From contig NZ_RKHG01000001.1 of the NCBI RefSeq assembly GCF_003752415.1, positions 2,356,001 through 2,420,000 on the forward strand: 64,000 nucleotides of DNA. The letters run 5' to 3'. The position numbers were made by a program, and so were the translations under genes. This stretch comes from Luteococcus japonicus. Lineage in GTDB: Bacteria > Actinomycetota > Actinomycetes > Propionibacteriales > Propionibacteriaceae. The notes below the pieces were generated by a model that was given only the letters and a program-made list of their open reading frames with translations, did no database searches and was not told the origin of the DNA. Below, one piece after another: positions 1 through 7,849 of the stretch (its first letter is position 1; every line of letters begins with the position of its first letter).

Positions 1-174
1 TTCAACGCTCGCTTTCCATGATGGGTATCACAATTCTGCGGTGGATCGGGCTCACGGAGGGGCGATGGGCGGTGGATCGCCCAGATCTTCAGTGGATGGA
101 TGGGATCCGCGGGCGACTCCCGGTGGCTCGTCGGGCAGGATGGGGGAGACCGCCCAACCACGACGGGAGATGCC

Positions 175-957
175 ATGACGCAGCAGGTGAGGGCCGAGAT
201 CAGCGATGACGTGGCGAGCATCGTGCTCAGCGCCCCGGAGACGGGAAACCGGATCGACGTCGGCTTCGTGGAGAGCCTGGTGGAGGCACTCGACGTCGTC
301 GAGGCCCACCAGGACGTGCGGGCCTTGTGGCTGCGTGCGGATGGGCAGGACTTCTCCCAGGGCGGCAACATGCGGGCCTTCCATGAGCGGATCGATGACC
401 TGCAGGGCGCCATCATGGACCTCTTCGAGAGCTTCAACCCAGCGCTGGAAAGGCTGTGGGGGCTGGGTTTGCCGTCGGTGGCGCAGGTCCAGGGCTGGTG
501 TGTCGGCGGGGCGCTGGGGATGGTCTCCATGGCCGACGTCGTGGTGGCGGGCAACTCCGCTCGTTTCCGGGCCTCCTTCCCCGGGCTGGGGATCTCCAAT
601 GCCGGTGGCTCGACGGTGGGTTTCGCATCCAGGATGGGGATTTCCGCGGCCCGCCGCTTCTGCATGCTCAACGAGCCGATGTCCGCCGACGAGGCGCTGA
701 CCGCCGGCCTGGCCGACATCGTCGTCCCGGACCAGGATGTGCCCGGACGCGCGCAGGAACTGGTGACCCAGCTTGCCGCGGGGCCCACCGTCGCCTATCG
801 CGGCATGCGGCACAACTTCGGGGCGCTGGGCCTGAGCTATGCGGAGGCCCTGCATCGGGAGAACGAGAACATGCGCTTCTGTGCCTCCTCGCAGGATGCG
901 GCCGAGGCCGTCGCTGCCTTCGTGGAGAAGCGTCGCCCGGTGATGCGGGGACGTTGA
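175..957 (+). CDS. Enoyl-CoA hydratase/isomerase (crotonase) family protein
   Basis: 260-aa crotonase-fold protein, the usual length for a single-domain member acting on acyl-CoA thioesters in the cytoplasm. The CoA-binding segment GQDFSQGGN (residues 57-65) and the oxyanion-hole region VGGALGM (110-116) are in the expected places. The usual PE-G-L-G-x-x-P segment reads FPGLGISNAGG (135-145), so one of the two catalytic glutamates of true hydratases is absent. An isomerase, hydrolase or other crotonase reaction is therefore as likely as hydration. The start at 175 follows a GGGAGA ribosome-binding site; upstream in-frame starts have none. It stands alone, with no fatty-acid oxidation genes beside it. 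Family is clear, substrate unknown. Confidence 0.85.
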   Translation: MTQQVRAEISDDVASIVLSAPETGNRIDVGFVESLVEALDVVEAHQDVRALWLRADGQDFSQGGNMRAFHERIDDLQGAIMDLFESFNPALERLWGLGLPSVAQVQGWCVGGALGMVSMADVVVAGNSARFRASFPGLGISNAGGSTVGFASRMGISAARRFCMLNEPMSADEALTAGLADIVVPDQDVPGRAQELVTQLAAGPTVAYRGMRHNFGALGLSYAEALHRENENMRFCASSQDAAEAVAAFVEKRRPVMRGR

Positions 958-1010
958 CCACCAGGTTGTCGCAATCGGTGATTCTTTGCGCGATGGGCGA
1001 AGATGGAACC

Positions 1011-2185
1011 ATGGCTGTCCCAGAGTCGCCCGACAACGGCTTGCCGCAGTCCTCGCCCGAGCCATCCGGGACTCGCGGCTGAGCCTGCGGCAGATCCAGC
1101 AGCAGCTGTGGCGCCAGGAGGGGTGCGGCTGGACCTCGCCTCCCTGAGATACTGGCGCTCGGGCGCGGCCCTTCCGGCCCAGGAGAGGGACATGCAGGCC
1201 CTGGCCGCGCTGGAATCCCTGCTGGGGCTGGGCGTCGGGCAGCTCTCCCTGCCACTGCCCGAGGACGCCATCAGCCGGTGGGATCCGGTGCGCCGTGCCA
1301 CGGCGGCCGAGCAGCTGGAAGAGACCATGTCCGTGCTGGGGCTGCACCCGCAAGGCAGTCATGACTACGCCTTCGTGCAGGACACGCTGTGGGCCTCGGA
1401 GGATCGGATGGAGCAGCGCGAACACACCCGGCCGCGGTTGCTAGCTACGCGACGTCGTCCGGCTGGAGGACCAGACCATCCTCTGCGCCAACATCCGTCT
1501 GCCCCGTCCGCTGGCCACGGGGGAGCTGCACATGTTCGACTTCACGATGGACTGGCGCTTCTCCGAGCGGAAGGACACCTACGGTTTCACCCGTGTGACC
1601 CGCGGAGAGATGCGTTACTGGGCCCTGGTGGCGCACTTCACGGAGGCGCCGCATCGGATCAGCTACGCCTTCGACTACGCCAATGCCACCAAGGACGGTT
1701 CGGTTCCGTGCGTCGTGGAGCGCACCATCTGCGTGCTCGCGCGGCCGGTGGTGGCCCGGCAAGGTGACCCGGGGGTCTGGCTGCTGGTGCCCTCGGGTGC
1801 CCGGGGGGAGGTGCTGGACCTCACTGGACGGGAGCGGCTGGCCGATCCCGTCGAGACCGGCGACGGGTGGGACCTGGTGCACCTGACCCGGCGTCGGATT
1901 TCGACGGTCACGCCCGGGCACCGACTGACCGCCGAGTACCGCCTGCGAATCACCGCGTCCCAGCCGATGGAGGCAATCCGCGTGGCGCTGCCGGAGATGG
2001 TGGAGCTGTTCACGATGGACGTCACCCTGCCGCAGACGCCCGACGCCGCGCTCCTGCTCCACCGCAGCGAGGCGGATGCGACCTCCCTGCGCAGTGCACT
2101 GGAAAGCCGCCGACATCTGCAGTACTCGTCGGCGAAGGCACCGCTGGGGATCTACGACCTGATGTGGAGTGCGCCGCGGGGCTGA
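1011..2185 (+). pseudogene. HTH-type regulator-like gene broken by three frameshifts
   Basis: Three consecutive reading frames join into one plausible protein of about 390 aa. The N-terminus reads ARAIRDSRLSLRQIQQQL, then SLRYWRSGAALP, a pattern typical of actinobacterial Xre-like helix-turn-helix proteins. The C-terminal part (frame from about 1450 to 2185, containing FDFTMDWRFSERKD) has no family I know. Shifts are needed near 1020 (one C short in CCC), near 1110 (one G short in a G-run) and near 1440-1450 (one base extra, just before a TAG). Two fall in homopolymers, so sequencing error is as possible as real decay. The segment from ATG 1532 could still be translated alone (217 aa). Confidence 0.55.
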
Positions 2186-2373
2186 AGTCAGACACGTGGC
2201 CGTATTCCCAGGGTTGGAGAATCAGACGCTGTTCCGTCATATGGAATCCTCACTACCTGAAGAGGTGCTTTCCAGTGGATGCTGGCAGTCCAGTACTTCG
2301 ACCGGTGTGCCTAGGCTGATCGGGCTCGGGGTTCGTTGCGCTCCTTTGGCGCTCCTTAGAAAGAAGACTTGCC

Positions 2374-2961
2374 ATGGGTGATCCCACCCCGCCCCCGCCA
2401 CCCATCGGATGGACCTCCGGTCCGGGACAGAGCTCGAGCCCTGTTCAGTTCAACCCGCAGTTGTCTCCTCCTGGTCCCAAGGATCCGCGTCCTCTGTACA
2501 AGAAGAAGCGGTTCTGGGCTGCGGCCGTGCCTGTCTCGTTGGTTGTGCTGAGCCTTGTTTCTCCGTCGCAGCCAGCAACCCAGCCGATGTCGGCTGCCGC
2601 CGTTCCGACAGCGACGGTCACCTTGACCGAATCAGTGGCAGCGCCAACCGCGACTGTGACGGCCACGGCCACTGCGACAGCGACGGTCACAGCCACTGTG
2701 ACGGCCACAGTCAATGCAACAACCACCGCCACGGCTACTGCGACGAAGATGATCACCGCGGCCGCCGCTGCGCCGGCGACGTCGAGGGCAGGGTTCGCTG
2801 CGCCGCAGGGCGCTGGGCCGGATGAGTCTGGGCCCACCGATCCAGATATGGGGTCGTGCAAGGCGGCGAAGGCTGCGGGCTACGGCCCCTATCGGCAAGG
2901 AGCTGACCCCGAGTACGGCTTCTATCGGGACGCGGACGACGATGGTGTCGTGTGTGAGTAG
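2374..2961 (+). CDS. Excalibur calcium-binding domain protein, membrane-anchored
   Basis: 195 aa. A Pro-rich cytoplasmic N-terminus (1-40) is followed by KKKRFW and one hydrophobic segment (about 48-65), then a low-complexity Thr-Ala-Val linker (about 72-130). The C-terminus is an Excalibur domain with CKAAKAAGYGPY, then YRDADDDGVVCE at the end. The DxDxDG loop and the two cysteines of that family are present; Excalibur domains bind calcium and are usually extracellular. The linker probably spans the cell wall. An AGAAAGAAG-like ribosome-binding site precedes ATG 2374. Role at the surface unknown. Confidence 0.85.
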   Translation: MGDPTPPPPPIGWTSGPGQSSSPVQFNPQLSPPGPKDPRPLYKKKRFWAAAVPVSLVVLSLVSPSQPATQPMSAAAVPTATVTLTESVAAPTATVTATATATATVTATVTATVNATTTATATATKMITAAAAAPATSRAGFAAPQGAGPDESGPTDPDMGSCKAAKAAGYGPYRQGADPEYGFYRDADDDGVVCE

Positions 2962-2972
2962 TAGGCACTGAC

Positions 2973-3959
2973 ATGGGCTTGCGCATGCGCCGTTCCTTCA
3001 AAGTGGCACCGGGCCTGAGAATGACGGTGACAAACAAGTCACTGGGAATCTCGGCTGGCGGCCGCGCGGCGCGGATCAACGTCAACTCGCGCCATGGGAC
3101 AACGGCCTCAGTGGGAATCCCCGGGACAGGTCTCAGTTTCAGCCAGAAGATCCGCTATCCGCTACGCCCAGAACATCCCACAGCATCCGATATTGAGACT
3201 TCTCCGGCTGGCTCGGATCGGGTCAGTCCTCGCCCGGGCCTCTGGGCGCCATCTTGGGAAAAGGAGCTGTTCGGCAGGGTCGAGAGAGGTCGCCTGGATG
3301 CGCTGCAGGACATCGCTGCCCGGTCCCCCAAGTCTCGACAAGCATGCCTTTACCTCCAAGGACTGGCGACGATGTCGGGAGAGTTGCTGGGGGAACTGTG
3401 GACCGAGGGTTTCGATCCGTCGCAGGACCCATTCATCAAGCGCTATCTCGCGTCATCGGAGACCACTGTTTGGCTGACCCGTGATGTCGTCGTGGTGATG
3501 CCTCCGCACCGGGACACCCTCGGACTGGTGCTCGCCGAGTTGCTCCAGCAGCGGGGACTCCTTGACCAGGCGATTGCCGTCGTGGAAGGCCTGTCCTCTT
3601 CGGAGGTTGTTGCAGTCTCCTTGGCTGACCTGTATCTGGCGGCTGGTCGGCCGGCAGACGTGTTGCCAATCTCTCAAGGGAACAACGCGGTCGACTCGGT
3701 GTTTACGGCCTGTCTCAGTCTCCAGCGAGCAGTGGCGCTGCGTGAGCTGGGCGATCTTGCCGGTTCGAGGCAGGTGATCGGGGTGATTCTGAGGCCGCGC
3801 TGGATGCCAGACTCCGTCCGGATGTGGGCATGGGTTGAGCGGGCCAAAACCTACGCGGCGGAGCGGAAGTCCTCGCTGGCGCGCAAGGACCTGATGCGGG
3901 TGGCCGCGCTTGATCCCGATTATCCGGGGGTGGCAGATCTCCTCGACGAACTAGCCTGA
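2973..3959 (+). CDS. DUF4236 domain protein with C-terminal helical repeats
   Basis: 328 aa. Residues 1-58 match DUF4236: MGLRMRRSFKVAPGLRM, then a Gly-Asn-Ser-rich stretch ending VGIPGTGLSFS. The rest is helical and reads like degenerate tetratricopeptide-type repeats (for example AVALRELGDLAGSRQVIGV and RAKTYAAERKSSLARKDL). It starts 11 nt after the Excalibur gene, so the two are probably co-transcribed. Its last 40 bp overlap the end of the convergent glycosyltransferase gene. DUF4236 proteins have no settled function. Confidence 0.8.
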   Translation: MGLRMRRSFKVAPGLRMTVTNKSLGISAGGRAARINVNSRHGTTASVGIPGTGLSFSQKIRYPLRPEHPTASDIETSPAGSDRVSPRPGLWAPSWEKELFGRVERGRLDALQDIAARSPKSRQACLYLQGLATMSGELLGELWTEGFDPSQDPFIKRYLASSETTVWLTRDVVVVMPPHRDTLGLVLAELLQQRGLLDQAIAVVEGLSSSEVVAVSLADLYLAAGRPADVLPISQGNNAVDSVFTACLSLQRAVALRELGDLAGSRQVIGVILRPRWMPDSVRMWAWVERAKTYAAERKSSLARKDLMRVAALDPDYPGVADLLDELA

Positions 3960-5212
3960 GGCTCAATCCAGCTAGTCATTACTTCGACGGTGAGTGCCAG
4001 GCCATCCTCGCGGCGCGCCAGCTCCCCGATCTCCCGGGCGCGTTCGGCATGGGCGTTGGCCTGCGGGCCGACGGTCAGTGCGTCGACAAGGCGGCTCAGG
4101 TCAACGGCGTCGAGGTGGTTGCGGCGCAACCGGCCGGGGGTGGGGCCAAGCCCCAGGGCATGCAGCCGCGACGCGTGGAAGGGCTGGTCGACGCCGAAGG
4201 GGACCACCGCGGTGGGGCGGCCGCTGCGCAGCGCCTCGTGGCTGGTGCCGGCGCCGCCGTGGTGGATGGTGGCGGCGACGCGGGGGTAGAGCTGGCTGAA
4301 GGGCGCTCCCGGGATGGCCAGCACGTCGTCGTCCAGATGGCCGGGGATGGTGCCCGGTGGGGCGAGCGTCAGCAATGGGCGGCCGGTGGAGCGGGCGGTG
4401 CGGATGATGGCATCCAGGTCTGCCTCGGCGGTGAACTGGGTGAAGCTGCCGAAGCCGACGAAGACGGGATCCCTGCGCAGGAAGGCAGCCAGGTCTGTGT
4501 CCGGGGTCCATTGCGGGGAGGGCGGTGCCAGATATCCGGTCCGGCGGGTGGTGGCGGGCCAGTCGTCGGCGGGCGGCACCAGCAGGGGGCTGGCGGCCAG
4601 GATGATCCGGTGCTCGTCGGCCAATCGGGTGATGTCCCGGAATCCCTTGTGGGGAAGGCTCAGGCGATGCCGGGTGGCGTTGGTCAGGGCATTGCCCAGG
4701 GAGGTGGACAGTTCCCAGCTGAACCGGGTGCCCCAGGCGTCGTAGGGCTCCCACCCGGTGAAGTACTGCGGTGAGATGAAGCTGCCGCGGTGCAGGGTGG
4801 GCAGCTGTCCGGTGAACACGACGGTGGCCAGCCGGCATCCCCTGGCCGCGACGCAGGCCATCGCGGCGCCCCGGGCCAGGACGCCGGTGACGATCGTGTC
4901 GCCCGGCCGGACCGTGGCGAGCAGGGCGTCGGTGAAGGTGCCGGCCATGCCGGAGGTCCACTTCTTCAGCAGCAGGTACTGCCCACCCAGGCTTCGGGCC
5001 GCGAGGTCCTGGACCGGGCCACGGCTCAGGGCGTCGTCGAGGCTCGCGTCTACCGGGACGAAATCTGCCTGTGGGGCAAGGGATTGCGCCAGTGGTGCGT
5101 ATTCGGCCAGCGCGATGACGGCGGCCTCGTGGCCGGCGTCGGTGAGGGCTCCCGCGAGGGTGGCCAGGGGCTGGACGTCGCCCCGGGAGCCCAGGGCCAG
5201 CAGCACGAACAT
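3920..5212 (-). CDS. GT1-family (UGT/MGT-type) glycosyltransferase
   Basis: 430 aa, normal length for macrolide- or sterol-type nucleotide-sugar glycosyltransferases. The N-terminal acceptor domain begins FVLLALGSRGDVQPLATLA. The C-terminal donor-binding signature IHHGGAGTSHEALRSGRP is followed by VPFGVDQPFHA, both diagnostic of GT1/GT28. ATG 5212 lies 3 nt after the stop of the ERCC4 gene, so the two form an operon. The product probably glycosylates a small hydrophobic acceptor in the cytosol; neither sugar nor acceptor can be read from the sequence. Its 3' end overlaps the convergent DUF4236 gene by 40 bp. Confidence 0.85.
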   Translation of the reverse strand: MFVLLALGSRGDVQPLATLAGALTDAGHEAAVIALAEYAPLAQSLAPQADFVPVDASLDDALSRGPVQDLAARSLGGQYLLLKKWTSGMAGTFTDALLATVRPGDTIVTGVLARGAAMACVAARGCRLATVVFTGQLPTLHRGSFISPQYFTGWEPYDAWGTRFSWELSTSLGNALTNATRHRLSLPHKGFRDITRLADEHRIILAASPLLVPPADDWPATTRRTGYLAPPSPQWTPDTDLAAFLRRDPVFVGFGSFTQFTAEADLDAIIRTARSTGRPLLTLAPPGTIPGHLDDDVLAIPGAPFSQLYPRVAATIHHGGAGTSHEALRSGRPTAVVPFGVDQPFHASRLHALGLGPTPGRLRRNHLDAVDLSRLVDALTVGPQANAHAERAREIGELARREDGLALTVEVMTSWIEPQASSSRRSATPG

Positions 5213-5215
5213 GTG

Positions 5216-6049
5216 TCAGTCCTGGTGCGTGAGGCGCTCGACGCGTTGCCTGGCAGCGACATCCTGCTCGTGTTCGGCCAGGGCGGTCCCGAAGAAACGG
5301 TAGGTCCATTCCTGGGCGAGGGCACGGGTCTCGGCGAAGATGATGGGCACGGTGGGGAATCGCAGGTGGCATTCGGCAATCGCATCCGCCACCGCAGCCG
5401 GTTTGGTGTGGGTCAGCTTGAAGACCGACGAGTAGCGATCCTCCACCACCACCGCCGCGTGCGGCAGCGTCGCCAAGTCCGCTAGCTGGTACTTCAGGGT
5501 CCCGTTCATCAGTGATCCGACAAGGTCCGCCAAGGACTTGCGTTCCACTGCGGCCAGCACCTCGTCATCCGAGCGGACCGCGTAGTCACCCGCCGGTAGG
5601 GCCCGCCTCTCGGTGCTGGCCTGCTGCGTCGAGAATTTCCACGGATAGCGCTCCCGGGAGTCGACGTCGATCATCATGCCCTCGACACCGGAGGCCCGGG
5701 CAGTGGGGACCTTCGCCATTGGACGGGCTTGCTTTGCGGTGTTGCGGGTCTGCCAGAAGATCGCCTCCCGGCCGCCGCGCACCCTGGTCATCACGAACTG
5801 CGACCGGTTCTCCCGGCTCCGCTCCAGCAGCAGGTCGATGGCGGCGCCGCGCCGGGTGCACGAGCGCACCGCAAGGCTGTCCACGATCTCCGGCTCGTCT
5901 GGCCAATCGGCAGGGTGGCAGTACAGCTTGCCGGTGCGGGGCCAGGTCTCCTTCACCTTGAGCACCAGCCCGTCGCCCAACGGCAGCTTCAGCAGGTAGG
6001 GCAAGGAGGTGTCGGGCTCGGGATTCTTGGCGATCACCAGCTCTGGCAT
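5216..6049 (-). CDS. ERCC4 (XPF-type) nuclease-domain protein
   Basis: 277 aa. The second half carries an ERCC4 nuclease core: IDVDSRERYPWKF, then LPAGDYAV and VERKSLADLVGSL, i.e. the GDxn-ERKxxxD arrangement of XPF/Mus81 nucleases. The N-terminal 120 residues match no family I recognise. No helicase or tandem HhH motif is visible, unlike archaeal Hef/XPF. It probably acts in DNA repair on branched DNA (family inference). The start is probably leaderless: TAGGCT (6056-6061, minus strand) ends 6 nt before the ATG. First gene of a two-gene operon with the glycosyltransferase. Confidence 0.8.
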   Translation of the reverse strand: MPELVIAKNPEPDTSLPYLLKLPLGDGLVLKVKETWPRTGKLYCHPADWPDEPEIVDSLAVRSCTRRGAAIDLLLERSRENRSQFVMTRVRGGREAIFWQTRNTAKQARPMAKVPTARASGVEGMMIDVDSRERYPWKFSTQQASTERRALPAGDYAVRSDDEVLAAVERKSLADLVGSLMNGTLKYQLADLATLPHAAVVVEDRYSSVFKLTHTKPAAVADAIAECHLRFPTVPIIFAETRALAQEWTYRFFGTALAEHEQDVAARQRVERLTHQD

Positions 6050-6055
6050 GTGCCC

Positions 6056-6061
6056 AGCCTA
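6056..6061 (-). promoter_or_regulatory. -10 box of a leaderless start (ERCC4 gene)
   Basis: TAGGCT on the minus strand ends 6 nt before the ATG at 6049 and no ribosome-binding site intervenes. The same box-to-start spacing recurs at four other genes in the window. Confidence 0.5.
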
Positions 6062-6080
6062 CGAGCAGTCTGGCAGCCGG

Positions 6081-6172
6081 CTCCACGGGAATCGACCATG
6101 GGATGCGCCTGGGTTGGCTGGCCTGAGCGTGGGCGCTCCCGGCCCGGGTGATCTGCTGGTCGATTCTCGTGG
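6081..6172. repeat. Palindromic intergenic repeat, copy A
   Basis: About 92 bp beginning CTCCACGGGAATCGACCA and ending TGGTCGATTCTCGTGG, which are near-perfect reverse complements. The core contains GAGCGTGGGCGCTCCCGG. A second diverged copy lies at 12915-13019, just upstream of the other half of the same split phoD gene. Confidence 0.6.
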
Positions 6173-6209
6173 CGGGGCGCAGGCCGTACTGGCCGCGCCC
6201 CGCCACGAG
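6166..6209 (-). terminator. Terminator-like hairpin after phoD
   Basis: CTCGTGGCGGGGCGC (6166-6180) pairs perfectly with 6195-6209, and the loop adds GGCC/GGCC. It sits 8 bp past the phoD stop. There is no T-run. Confidence 0.6.
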
Positions 6210-6217
6210 GGAAGGAA

Positions 6218-7226
6218 TCAGCGGCTGGGCTCGAGGTCCTTGCTGTAGAGCACCTCGCCCAGACCATTGCGCAGGCTGACGCTCATGGTTCCGGCGCGGT
6301 CGATCTCCACGTAGCCGAAGAACATCGCCTTCTGGTTGCGCGGGGACTGCAGCGGGTAGCTGGGCACGCCCTGGAAGAGCACCTGCGGGCCGAAGGTGGA
6401 GTCCATCTTGTTCGGGCCGAAGCCGCCGGCGCTGATCGGGCCGGCGACGAACTCGTGGAAGCCGTCGAAGTCGCTGAAGGAAGCCTTCTCCGGGTCGTAG
6501 TAGTGGGCGGCGCAGTAGTGCACGTCCGCGGTGAACCACACCACATTGCGGATCTTGCGACGCTTGATCTCCTTGAGCAGGTAGGCGAACTCCAGCTCGC
6601 GGCCGGCGGGGGCACCGGAGCGGCCATTGGCCACGGCCTCGATGTTCTTGCCGTCGGGCACGATGATGCCGATCGGCATGTCCGCGGCAATCGCCTTCCA
6701 GGTGGCCGTCGAACGCTCCAGCCCGTCGAGCAGCCACTCCACCTGGCGGTTGCCGAGGAAGGCGGTGCGCTGGTCCTCGGTGCCGGGGGTGTTGGCGTCG
6801 CGGTAGCTGCGCATGTCCAGGCAGAAGACGTCCAGCTGCGAGCCGCGCGAAAGCTCGCGGTACATCTGCGGCTGCTGCCCCAGGTCGTGGCGGCCGCGGC
6901 CATGCAGGTCCGAGATGGGCATGTTCTCGAAGAAGGCCTGGCGTCCGCGGGCCGAGAGCACGTCGGCGCGTCGTTCGATCTGGTAGCGCTCGTCGTCCAG
7001 CACCTCGCCGGGGTACCAGTTGTTGGTGGTCTCGTGGTCATCCCACTGGCTGATCACCGGGACGTCGGCGTACATGGCGCGGATGTTGGCGTCCATCTGG
7101 TTGTAGCGGTAGCGGCCGCGGAATTACTTGAGGGTCTCGGCCACCTTCTCCACCTCCGGGGTGGTGATGTTGCGCCAGACCTGGCCGTCGGGTTCGGTGA
7201 CCTCGGGCTTGATGGGGCCGTCGGCG
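6218..7226 (-). pseudogene. phoD: phoD-like alkaline phosphatase, 3' part of split gene
   Basis: C-terminal two thirds of a PhoD-type metallophosphatase, the Ca/Fe-dependent secreted phosphomonoesterase or phosphodiesterase family. Visible metal-site motifs are VISQWDDHETTNNW and ADVHYCAAHYYDP. The frame runs on upstream as YADGPIKPEVTEPDGQVW, which continues directly from SGDNI at the end of the 5' fragment at 12289-12839. An in-frame TAA (7124-7126) replaces the expected Glu codon in LKEFRGRYRYN, a second inactivating change. Translation could restart at Met 7096 but would lack the signal peptide and the first metal ligands. The two halves are 5.06 kb apart because of the composite insertion. 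Confidence 0.85.
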
Positions 7227-7228
7227 TA

Positions 7229-7332
7229 GAGCGTGTCTGACAATGTCTTGGTCCAGGCGATGACGGCGTTGAGGACGACAGCGGCGCGGTAGACCACGGC
7301 GTGCTTGTCGTAGCGGGTCGCGAGTCCTCGCC
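7229..7332 (-). mobile_element. Remnant of the right end of the IS5-family element, copy 1
   Basis: 104 bp equal to the reverse complement of 12185-12288 except for one base (C at about 7253 where the full element gives T), which alters the former transposase stop codon. The outer end GAGCGTGTCTGAC abuts TA (7227-7228). It is repeated at 7559-7662 by the tandem duplication. Confidence 0.85.
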
Positions 7333-7343
7333 GTTCACGGCAC

Positions 7344-7420
7344 GCGGGCGTAGCTCAATGGTAGAGCAGCGCCAGCTTCCCAAGCTGGACACGCGGGTTC
7401 GATTCCCGTCGCCCGCTCCA
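7344..7420 (+). tRNA. tRNA-Gly (anticodon CCC), copy 1
   Basis: Acceptor GCGGGCG pairs with CGCCCGC (7410-7416). The D-arm is TAGCTCAATGGTAGA, the anticodon stem CCAGC/GCTGG encloses TTCCCAA (anticodon CCC), and the T-arm is CGGGTTCGATTCCCG. The discriminator T is followed by an encoded CCA (7418-7420). All arms are intact, so it should be functional. Confidence 0.95.
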
Positions 7421-7424
7421 CCAC

Positions 7425-7461
7425 GGAGGGCCTTGCCAAGGAGATCTTGGCAAGGCCCTCC
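7425..7461 (+). terminator. Terminator hairpin after tRNA-Gly, copy 1
   Basis: GGAGGGCCTTGCCAAG pairs perfectly with 7446-7461 around a GAGAT loop: a 16-bp stem 4 nt past the tRNA CCA. Confidence 0.8.
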
Positions 7462-7558
7462 GAACATTTCAGTCCAGCGACGCAAAACGCTCCGTGCCCG
7501 ATGTGGGGCTCGATGCCCGCTATTCGGTGACCTCGGGCTTGATGGGGCCGTCGGCGTA

Positions 7559-7662
7559 GAGCGTGTCTGACAATGTCTTGGTCCAGGCGATGACGGCGTT
7601 GAGGACGACAGCGGCGCGGTAGACCACGGCGTGCTTGTCGTAGCGGGTCGCGAGTCCTCGCC
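7559..7662 (-). mobile_element. Remnant of the right end of the IS5-family element, copy 2
   Basis: Second copy of the 104-bp IS fragment, produced by the 330-bp tandem duplication and preceded again by phoD-derived sequence and TA. Confidence 0.85.
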
Positions 7663-7673
7663 GTTCACGGCAC

Positions 7674-7750
7674 GCGGGCGTAGCTCAATGGTAGAGCAGC
7701 GCCAGCTTCCCAAGCTGGACACGCGGGTTCGATTCCCGTCGCCCGCTCCA
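7674..7750 (+). tRNA. tRNA-Gly (anticodon CCC), copy 2
   Basis: Identical to the tRNA at 7344-7420, exactly 330 bp away, including the encoded CCA. The duplication doubles the local dose of this isoacceptor. Confidence 0.95.
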
Positions 7751-7754
7751 CCAC

Positions 7755-7791
7755 GGAGGGCCTTGCCAAGGAGATCTTGGCAAGGCCCTCC
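7755..7791 (+). terminator. Terminator hairpin after tRNA-Gly, copy 2
   Basis: Same 16-bp stem and GAGAT loop as at 7425-7461. Confidence 0.8.
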
Positions 7792-7849
7792 GAACATTTC
7801 AGTCCAGCGACGCAAAACGCTTCGTGCCCGATGTGGGGCTCGATGCCCG

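Noticed and set aside
2590-2760. Short repeated ACGGCCAC/GCGACGGT-type units, possible tandem array or CRISPR-like pattern
   Set aside because: They encode the Thr-Ala-Val linker of the Excalibur protein in one frame; units are irregular and there are no spacers.
7301-7570. Plus-strand frame of 89 codons with a second copy at 7631-8221
   Set aside because: It runs straight through the tRNA-Gly genes and their terminators and exists twice only because of the tandem duplication.
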